Origin: Taeniopygia guttata
Lineage: Eukaryota; Chordata; Aves; Passeriformes; Estrildidae
Length of the DNA stretch: 64,000 bases
Direction of reading: 5' to 3'
NCBI RefSeq assembly: GCF_048771995.1
Contig: NC_133030.1
Location: 62,693,501 to 62,757,500 of the forward strand
The notes beneath the pieces are model-generated. The model did not search any database and was not told where the DNA came from. It was given only the letters and a program-made list of their open reading frames with translations. Shown here one piece after another: positions 56,491 to 64,000 of this stretch (position 1 is the stretch's first letter; every line of letters starts with the position of its first letter). Position numbers and translations under genes: made by a program.

Positions 56491-57727
56491 TAACCTCAGA
56501 GCCCCTTCCAGTGCCTAAATGGACTCAAGAGGACTGGAGAGGGACTTGGGATAAGTGTCTGGAGTGCCAGGACAACAGGGAGTGACTTCCCACTGACAGA
56601 ATTCATGGATTAAAGCTGGAGATTTCCAAAATGAGGAGAAAGGAGACAGCTGGGACACGGCTATGGGAACAGCACAGGTCACAGCAGAGCTGAGAGCCCC
56701 ACACCTGAGGAGTGCCCATCCTGCTTTGTCACCTTGTCACCCTCACATTCCCAGGCACACGGGGCTGCTGCCCTGTGCTGGCACGGGTACCATGATCCCA
56801 ATGCCAATCCCAGGCTCCCCACAGAGAAAATCCACCCTAATGAAACACTTCCCACAGTAATTGGATTTCCACTGCAAACGAACTCATTATGCTGATTGCC
56901 CTCGTGCTTTGGAGATGAGACAAGTGGCAGTGAGTGGCAGCTCTGGCTCCTGGATCGGAAAGTCAAGTCAGGAGAGGAAGAACTGGTGTGTGTGAGGCTC
57001 AGGATGGCCACTGGCTCCAAATGTTCTGCTTCTGCTCCAAAAAAGGGGCAGAGGAGAGGCTCTAAAGGGGACAGGGGACTTCCAGGAGCATGTCCCAGCT
57101 GTGGTGGCATTCCCAGGCACAGCGTGCCCTCCCTGTCCTGCCTGAGTGACAGGCACTTCCCAGTCTGTGCTGGAGAGCTGCTCAGGGAAGGGCTGGCTGT
57201 GTCCCCTGCTGGGAATGCAGAGAACTCCAGCCCACAGGAATGAAAGGTGGGAGAAGGAGCAGGGGAAGGATGGTACCAAAGGTTTGTGTCAGCAGCAGAG
57301 GTGGGATCAGATCCAAGCTCCTCTGAGCTTCCTGATTTTAGAGATCTCGGCTGAGCTGGTGCCAAAAATCTACTCCCGACTGGTGGAAAAGAGGTGAAGG
57401 CAATTTTAGGACACTCTTGGAACAACCACAATTCCAGCTGGGGCTTCAGCAGGGCTTTGTCATCGTGGTTTGATCAACAGCACATGTCTGCCTGTGCCAT
57501 CTCCTCCCCCTTTTGTTTTTCAGGTTCTTTAGTCACACGGGGAAATGTCAGGCTTTGAAAAAACTCACAGAACAAAATCCAAAGCCCAAGTGAAAAGGAG
57601 AATGCAGCTGCAATCCCAAGGTTGCTTTTCTGGTTGGTTGTGACTGAAATCCTTCCAGCAGTGCCAGTAGGCCACACAAAGACAAAATGCCATTGGAAAT
57701 GGAGGTGCCTGGTTAGATTTGGGACTG
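56491..57727. other. intergenic; CR1 scrap then unannotated
   Basis: 56500-56600 has a further CR1-like scrap (GACTGGAGAGGGACTTGGGA). The 250-residue minus-strand frame at 56679-57431 is serine/proline-rich, has no domain and crosses no splice-like structure. I treat it as chance. Confidence 0.35.
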
Positions 57728-57962
57728 GTAAAATACACAGCACAAGAGGACATGGTCACGAGTTGCACCAGGGAAGATTTAAGTTGGACATTAGGGGAAA
57801 TTTCTTCATGGAAAGGGTTGTGCAGCCCAGAGTGGTGGTGGAGTCCCCACCCCTGGAGGGATTTCAAAGCTGTGTGGATGTGGCACTTGGGGACATGGTT
57901 TAGTGGTGACCTTGGCAGTGCTGGAATAACAGTTGGACTTGATGATCTCAGACCATTTTTCT
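57728..57962 (+). mobile_element. CR1 LINE 3' end
   Basis: CACAAGAGGACATGGTCACG, AAGATTTAAGTTGGACATTA, GTCCCCACCCCTGGAGGGAT, GGATGTGGCACTTGGGGACA and GGACTTGATGATCTCAGACC. Confidence 0.85.
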
Positions 57963-58485
57963 AACCCAGAGCTGATCCCAGTTTCCAGGGAAGCAGCAGG
58001 GAGCTGGGTGCTGGTTCCCATCCCAGCTCTGGGGCCACTCTTCCTCCTCCCTTGTGTCCCCATGGCCAGAGGCCAGTGGGAAGAGCAGAAACCCTGGAGA
58101 TGGCTGGCTGGCAGCTGGCAGGAGCTTCCCAAACCTGGTGGTACCAGAGCACACAGACAATTTATTCCATGTCCAACCCAGTGCTGTGACAGATCCCAGT
58201 GTCCATCTGCATCCTCTCCACCTCTCCACACACCAGGATGGGCAGATGGACTCATCCACGTTCCATCCATTCTCCCACCACCAGCCAGATGGGATTGGGA
58301 AGCAGGGCTGGATTCCAGCTGCCAAGAGGCAAAGCAGCAATGCCAGGAAGAGCCTTTGAGGAAATCTGGGATCCCAGCCACTGCTGGAATGCTGAGCCTG
58401 GGCTGCAGTGTGACGTGTGGAGCCCCTGTGTGAGGAGAGGCCATGGCTGAGACAGCACCTCACTGGTGCTCTGTGTATTCCAGAG

Positions 58486-59188
58486 TGTCTCGGTGTGAAA
58501 AGCCAGGTGTCTGAGGAAGGCAGGAGCCTCCCTTGAAATGGAAAATGCAAATCCCCTCCCTCCAAATGATTATAATTTTGAAATTAAGGAACTCTCAGGA
58601 AAAGATATGGGAGTAGGAATAACAGTTGTTTATTAGGAAAAAAAAATTAAAGAAAATTTACAAATAAGAATGCAGTATTACAAAACAAACACCTGCCAGA
58701 GTCAGAGCAGCCCTGGCAGGCTGTGGGGCAGGGAGGTGGCAGCAGCCCCATCCCAGGGTGGCTCAGCCCTCCTGCAGTGCCAGCTGTGCTTCTGCTGGAG
58801 CAGGATCCTGCACAAGGGGGGAGTTTTCCTCTGGAGCTCCAGGGCTGGGGGAGATGGGCCTGGGCTCCTCTGGGAATGCAGTGGGAAGAAAGCTGCTCCT
58901 CTGGGAATGCAGGGGGCAAAGGCTGCTGTGCTGTTCCCAGGTCAGATTGTATCCAGGTAGGAATGTTTGGCTCCTCCCCTGGGCAGAGCATCTCCCCATG
59001 GATGATGGAATTTTCTCAGCCATGCAGGGACACTCAGTGGCCATGAACAGAAGATAATTAATAATTAATGGCCCATGAACAGCAGAGATCTCCTGGAGGG
59101 AGGATTGGCTGTGGGAGAGATAAAGAAAAACTGTCCAAAGAACAGCAGAGAACTGCCCCAGCTCTGACAGATGGGGACAGAACACACA
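58486..59188 (-). mobile_element. solo LTR, family 5 (ERV fossil)
   Basis: Inverted relative to 28190-28982 and highly similar to it for most of its length. It has a CCTAATAAACAACTG signal in sense and the ACACCGAGACA end at 58486. It carries about one and a half copies of the 30-31-bp U3 unit that is expanded in the other copy. Confidence 0.78.
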
Positions 59189-59757
59189 CCCCCAGCCACA
59201 TCTTGCATTTCCAACCTAAGACACAGAGCCTCTGGGCAATGTGGAGCAAACTGGGGAAATCCCCTCCAAAGACCTTTGGGGAAGCCAAAATTTGGGGAGA
59301 CAGGGCTTGGAAGGGATAATTCTGGAGACTGTCCCAACAGCTAAACCAGATACAGGGAGAATACCTGGGGAATAACTCAAAGATATTGTCCTGCTGTGAC
59401 AGCATCATCCTGATTGGAGGGAAGGAGCACCTCTCCTGTGAGGAAAGGTTGGGAGAATGAGACACGAACCACATGCACCAGAGTGGCCTTCTCTGATCTT
59501 ATCCAAATGTGGCTTTAAGTTGAGATCTGCCTGAAAATTCAGGGGGAAAAAAGGAAGTTTAATATCCACATTATCCAACAATGCAGAGGCAATGCAACCC
59601 TGCTGTGCCATTCCCAGGGGGGAGAGGTGAGTGCTGGAGACCTTTCTGATCTAATGAAAACAGTGCATAATGATCCCCAACGGCAAGGAGCTCAAGCCAG
59701 AGAAAAATTCTGGCTGGAAATTGTTGGTTTTTCCAGCTTTTACAGAAATGGGTCAAC

Positions 59758-60118
59758 TGAGAGGTGTTTTAAAAGATTTTATTCCATGAACAGTCTCGAT
59801 GAATAGTGAGACATAAGAGATGAAAAACTCAAGGCCATTCCATCAGAAGCCAGCCCATTTCCTGATTACAATACCTTATAAATGTTTTTCAGCCTATTAG
59901 CATTTACCACACAATGCTGCTATTACTTCTAACACCAATCACCTGTATTTTTTTTTCCCCACACGGTCCTACTACAATGCATCTTTCACACTTCTAATTC
60001 TCTAAAATATCTGGTCTTTTTGCAAAACCATATTTTGAAACTTGTTCAAACTTGTTTCTAGTTCAGGCTCTCTCTCAGCCGTGTCATCTCTGCTCCATGG
60101 CCTTGCTAAGCCAGCACA
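59758..60118 (-). mobile_element. solo LTR, family 7 (ERV fossil)
   Basis: In sense it may start TGTGCTGGCTTAGCAAGGCC; it has a TATA-like ACATTTATAAGG and a GGAATAAAATCTTTT signal followed closely by the ACACCTCTCA end. The start is the least certain boundary. Confidence 0.65.
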
Positions 60119-60415
60119 CCTCATCTCAGAGTTTGCACACACATGCACAAGGCTGTGTGAGCTTTCAGCCACGTTTTGAGAATCCTTTACAAATCCCTTC
60201 CCCACAGAAATGAGGTGCACATTTTTAAGGGAAGATGATGAATCCCTGGAGCAGCCTGCCCGGGGCTGAGATGAATGCTCCAGCAGGCAGAGCCTTGCAG
60301 CCACACCTGGATCTCAGAGGGAATCTGTGTGGAAGCACCAGCTGTGGTCAAACACATCAAAACTGCTGCCCTGAAATCTGGGATGTGTGTTTTCCATGGG
60401 AAACAATCCTACATA

Positions 60416-60800
60416 GGATCACAGGTTTGGCTTGGAAGGGATCTTAAAGCTCATCCCATTCCACCTCCTGCCATGGCAGGGACACCTCCCACTGTCCAAG
60501 CCCTGTCCAGCCTGGCCTTGGACACTTCCAGGGATCCAGGGGCAGCCACAGCTGCTCTGGGCACCTGTGCCAGGGCCTGCCCACCCTCCCAGGGAACAAT
60601 TCCTTCCCAATCTCCCATCCATCCCTGCCCTCTGGCAGTGGGAGCCATTCCCTGGGTCCTGTCCCTCCATCCTTGTCCCCAGTCCCTCTCCAGCTCTCCT
60701 GGAGCCCCTTCAGGCCCTGCAAGGGGCTCTGAGCTCTCCCTGGAGCTTCTCCTCTCCAGGGGAACATTCCCAGCTCTCCCAGCCTGGCTCCAGAGCAGAG
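60416..60800 (-). mobile_element. CR1 LINE 3' region, reverse
   Basis: GGATCACAGGTTTGGCTTGG, AGGGATCTTAAAGCTCATCC, CAGGGGCAGCCACAGCTGCT, CCCTTCAGGCCCTGCAAGGG and CATTCCCAGCTCTCCCAGCC. Closely similar to the copies at 20.9 and 54.9 kb. Confidence 0.88.
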
Positions 60801-61019
60801 GGGCTCCACCTTTGGAGCATCTGAAGGACAAATGTACACAACCATTTATTTTGCCATACTCTATTTCCATACTGCACTTCCCTAACACTTCTCCTGGCTC
60901 CCCACACCAGACACCAGGGTGTCACCCACACTGTGACCCATGGATTTGTAAAGAAGGGGCTGTGTCCACCCACCTTGGGTTCCATTGATCACCAAGCCGC
61001 TGTTTGGCTCTGTTTACTC

Positions 61020-61330
61020 AATGACCCAAGATACCGAATTATCACATCTTAATCCAGCTGAACACGGGCCCAGGGAATACATTTGTAACACTTTCACTTA
61101 ATTTATTCACACAATCAGATTAGTAAATGAATGTGTGCCGAGCCCTGTCTCTGTTACTGTCCATGGATATTTCTCCCTGCATCTGGATGTCTGACAGTTT
61201 GTTTACATTATCACAGACATGAATAACTTAAATTATTTGGCTTAGCATCCTGAACAGCCTCTATTTTAGCTGCCTGCAGTGGCAGCTCCCAGCGAATTTT
61301 AATAAGCCATTAACAATGTGTGCAGGATTT
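61020..61330. other. A/T-rich single-copy stretch, candidate conserved non-coding element
   Basis: Unlike its GC-richer flanks, this stretch has motifs such as CACTTAATTTATTCACACAA, ATTATTTGGCTTAGCATCC and GCGAATTTTAATAAGCCATT, with no repeat similarity and no open frame of note. Conservation has not been tested. Confidence 0.25.
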
Positions 61331-61484
61331 GTTGTTGTCAGCAGAAGGATAGGGGGACAGATATTTTCTGAGGGGTACAAAAGGATTAATAATTTCTTTT
61401 CCTGTGTAGCTGAGCTGCCTGACAAGGTGGGTCAACCCCAGGGCAGAGCACAGACCCTTCTCTGACTCCTGAGGGAATGGCTGT

Positions 61485-61725
61485 ACCAGGGGAGGTTTGG
61501 GTTGGATCTCAGGGAAAGTTTCTCCCCCCAGAGGTGCTGGCACTGCTCAGGCTCCCCAAGGAATGGGCACAGCCCTGAGGCTGCCAGAGCTCCAGGAATT
61601 GCCAGGGATGCCCAGGGTGGGATTGTTGGGGGGTCTGTGCAGGGCCAGGAGCTGGATCAATGATCCCTGTGGGTCCCTCAGGATATTCCCTTAGAATATC
61701 TCTGTAAATTCTGTGGTTCCATGAC
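61485..61725 (+). mobile_element. CR1-related 3' fragment
   Basis: GGGAGGTTTGGGTTGGATCT, CCCAGAGGTGCTGGCACTGC and CCAGGGATGCCCAGGGTGGG, with a TCTGTGGTTCCATGACC end. Same variant as 19336-19530. Confidence 0.65.
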
Positions 61726-62123
61726 CTGGCAGGGTGGCAGGAGCTGTGCTGTCACCTCTCAGCTTATTCTCTTCAAGGAGACTCATTAAAAAGAGAAGGG
61801 ATCATGGTCACTGCTCAGTTATTTTCCATCCTCCTGGCAGGTTCCTCTCCAGCTCATATTGCCCACAAAAAACTGTCTGGAATTCCCTGCTTTGGAGCTG
61901 AAGCATCCAAGCCATTATGTGAGTGCCACTGGAGCTCTGCCAACAACTGCATTTCCAGCAGCTCTGAGGCTCCTCAGGGCCTCGCTCAGCCTTGGGAGCA
62001 GCTTTGCTCCAGACCCCTCTGTGCAGGAGGGTTTGTGGCCATGGGAGCCACATATGCTGGTGGCTGAGTGCCCTGAGGAGTTATCTGCTCACAAAGAGAG
62101 AAAAGCAACTCCAGGAGTTCAGG

Positions 62124-62608
62124 TGTGGCAGCACATTTCTCTCCCTCTCAGGATTTTCATAGAGGTGCACAGAGAGAAATGAAAGAGAAAACAATTTCTA
62201 TTTCTGCTCCTTGTTTTTCCCATGTGGAATGTGTTTGGAGAATTGTTTACCTGAGGTGATTGCTTGGTTGGATTCTGGTGAGGATTGTTTGAGCCTGATG
62301 GCCAATCCAACCCAACCCAACCCAACCCAACCCAACCCAACCCAATCCAATGCAATCCATTCCAATCCAATCCAATCCAACCCAACCCAACCCAATCCAT
62401 TCCAATCCAATCCAACCCACCTGGGGCTGGACTCTCAGGGTCACGAGTTGTGTTAGAGACAGTCAGAGAAAGTAGTATGTAGTTTTAGCATCCTCCTTTT
62501 ATATAGTATATTGATGTGTTTTAGCATAGTTATAATAAATAATTCGGCCTTCTGAATTGAGTCAGACATCAGCATTTCTTCCCATTGGGTTTGCCTGCAT
62601 TTACAATA
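62124..62608 (+). mobile_element. solo LTR, family 1, with 6-bp TSD and pentamer expansion (ERV fossil)
   Basis: 485 bp, TGTGGCAGCACATTTCTCTC to GCATTTACAATA, flanked by TTCAGG on both sides (62118-62123 and 62609-62614). TATA-like TTTTATATAG and an AATAAATAATTC signal are visible. It has an expanded CCAAY array. The only family-1 copy in plus orientation. Confidence 0.93.
62302..62417. repeat. (CCAAC/CCAAT)n array within an LTR
   Basis: About 23 pentamers: a run of pure CCAAC units followed by mixed CCAAT, GCAAT and CCATT units. On the LTR minus strand it corresponds to the array at 30474-30550. Confidence 0.93.
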
Positions 62609-62781
62609 TTCAGGTCTGTGAAGCAGGTTTGTGCTGGTCCCAAATGAGGGAGAGGCCTCAGGAGCCCATCCCTGTGCCTTCCCAGGCAGCTGCCTCTGCC
62701 CCGGGCTCATCCTGCTACCTCTTCCCAAAAGCAAAGATCATGGGGACCTCCCACATCCTGCAGATCCTGGGACACCCAGCA

Positions 62782-62882
62782 GCCCCCTGGGACAGTGGAA
62801 GGTGTCCCTGCCACGGCAGGGGTGGAATGGGATGGGATTTAAGGTCCCTTCCAGCCCAAACCATTCCATGGCTCTGTGCCCT
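62782..62882 (+). mobile_element. CR1 LINE 3' end, short
   Basis: CCCTGGGACAGTGGAAGGTG, GGGATTTAAGGTCCCTTCCA and CCATTCCATGGCTCTGTG. Confidence 0.85.
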
Positions 62883-63187
62883 CCAGGGGAGGTGGTGTCA
62901 GGATTGTCCCCATGCCATACTCTTGGTCTCCCACCCATCTCTCTCCTCACCAATCCCCTCCTGGGGCATGGAACACCCCAAACATTGAAGTGTGAGGAAG
63001 ATTAAGAGAGAAAAATTAGTATTATTATGGCTGGGAGGAAAATACCAGCAGAGAGAGGAGGGGAAGGAATGAATCATTTTTGACAGATGTCCCCACACTG
63101 CAAATGCTGCCTGGTTGTGGAAAAAATTCTTATAAGCTAAGGGGAGCCTCAATGTTTATCTAAACAGAGCAAAAATGGAAAAGCTTT

Positions 63188-63400
63188 CATAGAATCCCAA
63201 AATTGTTTGGAAGGGACCTTAAAATCCACACAGTTCTACCCCCTGCCATGGGCAGGGACACCTTCCACTGTCCCAGGCTGCTTCAAGCCCTGTCCAGCCT
63301 GGTCTGGGACACTTCCAGGGATCCAGGGGCAGGCACAGCTTCTCTGGACAACGTTTGTTACATCCCACACTTCATCCAGAGGATTTATGCTTTTGAAAAG
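63188..63400 (-). mobile_element. CR1 LINE 3' end, reverse
   Basis: CATAGAATCCCAAAATTGTT, TGGAAGGGACCTTAAAATCC, GGGCAGGGACACCTTCCACT and TTCCAGGGATCCAGGGGCAG. Confidence 0.88.
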
Positions 63401-64000
63401 ACTCCATAAGTTACCATCTTTAATCTGTATTTTGAAAATATTTTCCCAGGTCTGCCAAGGCTCTGTGTGGCATCAAGCTCTGCCTGAAATGGCTTCAATC
63501 ACCTTTACACTGGCTTTCAAAACACGCCATTAATTCAATTTTTAAGGGTGTTTCTTAAGCCCTGAGTAGCCCTGGTGAGGAACTTCTCTCCTGGTGCTCA
63601 TTACAGCTGTGCTTCTGCTTTTGTGCAGCAAGAAAGCTGTTTGAGGACTGAATACAGTTCCTTAATGCCCAATTAATGGTTGTCATTATCTACCCCTTAT
63701 ATATATATATAAATAACCAGCTGGAGCATGAGACAACCGTACAAGGTGCCCTGACTCACAGGAAATAATAAATGGTAAAGAAAAACCTTTATCCAAGTAA
63801 GGAATAAACAAGACATTTACCTTTTCAAAAGATGACTCTGGAAGAAAGCTCTTCCACACAACAATTCCCAGCCATCACTGACTCATTAGATTTATAGGAG
63901 AAATTACTTTTCATGGCAAAATTTCAAAGAGCCCCAGGAAGTTTTAATCTCCAGGCAGAGGAATAAGTCAGAGGTGCTACTGGTGGTGGTTTTAATTCCT
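63401..64000. other. intergenic, no gene recognised
   Basis: A/T-rich, with a short (TA)n tract at about 63697-63711. No gene or repeat family seen before the window ends. Confidence 0.4.

Noticed and set aside
56679-57431. 250-residue minus-strand frame
   Set aside because: The longest frame not caused by an array, but it has low-complexity composition, no recognisable domain and no splice signals in a consistent set. Chance is more likely.

Overview
The window is vertebrate nuclear DNA, almost certainly from a bird and most likely a songbird. Dozens of 3' ends of CR1 LINEs, the dominant avian retrotransposon, lie throughout on both strands, and no mammalian SINE or L1 was seen. Several solo LTRs resemble ERV families common in passerines; I cannot name the species.

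I can support only one protein-coding gene: TMX1 (thioredoxin-related transmembrane protein 1), minus strand, start codon at 44821-44823 and stop at 40584-40586. All eight coding exons can be placed with consensus splice sites and consistent phase. They give a 280-residue ER membrane oxidoreductase, the same length as human TMX1, with signal peptide, CPAC active site, cis-proline loop, one membrane span, juxtamembrane cysteines and an acidic tail. A CpG-rich promoter with a YY1 motif over the start codon lies at about 44510-44940. The 3' UTR probably runs leftwards through an A/T-rich stretch with several polyadenylation hexamers, but its end is uncertain.

The rest is gene-poor and repeat-rich. 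1-38 kb: CR1 fragments, a higher-order minisatellite (5.36-6.58 kb), a roughly 0.5-kb duplicated unit (13.2 and 15.2-15.8 kb), a perfect 250-bp TCTTC microsatellite (17.7 kb), a series of solo LTRs (15.8, 20.5, 21.9, 24.3, 24.9, 27.8, 28.2, 30.3 kb), a heavily deleted provirus with a tRNA-Trp primer-binding site (34.0-34.4 kb) and a G-rich GGGGAAA array (36.0 kb). 38-45 kb: TMX1. 45.1-46.4 kb: two related LTRs head to head, forming a long inverted repeat 288 bp upstream of the TMX1 start codon. 46.7-47.3 kb: a 31-bp minisatellite in exact register. 47.7-64 kb: mostly unannotated intergenic DNA with scattered CR1s, three more solo LTRs and a few A/T-rich stretches that look like conserved non-coding DNA.

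No new gene system is evident. The unusual content is structural: tandem arrays that arose within CR1 or LTR sequence, the inverted LTR pair at the TMX1 promoter, and the nested order of insertions. The window holds one housekeeping ER gene in repeat-rich sequence, so there is no gene cluster whose members act together. LTR and CR1 ends were placed by eye and may be off by tens of bases unless a target-site duplication is quoted.
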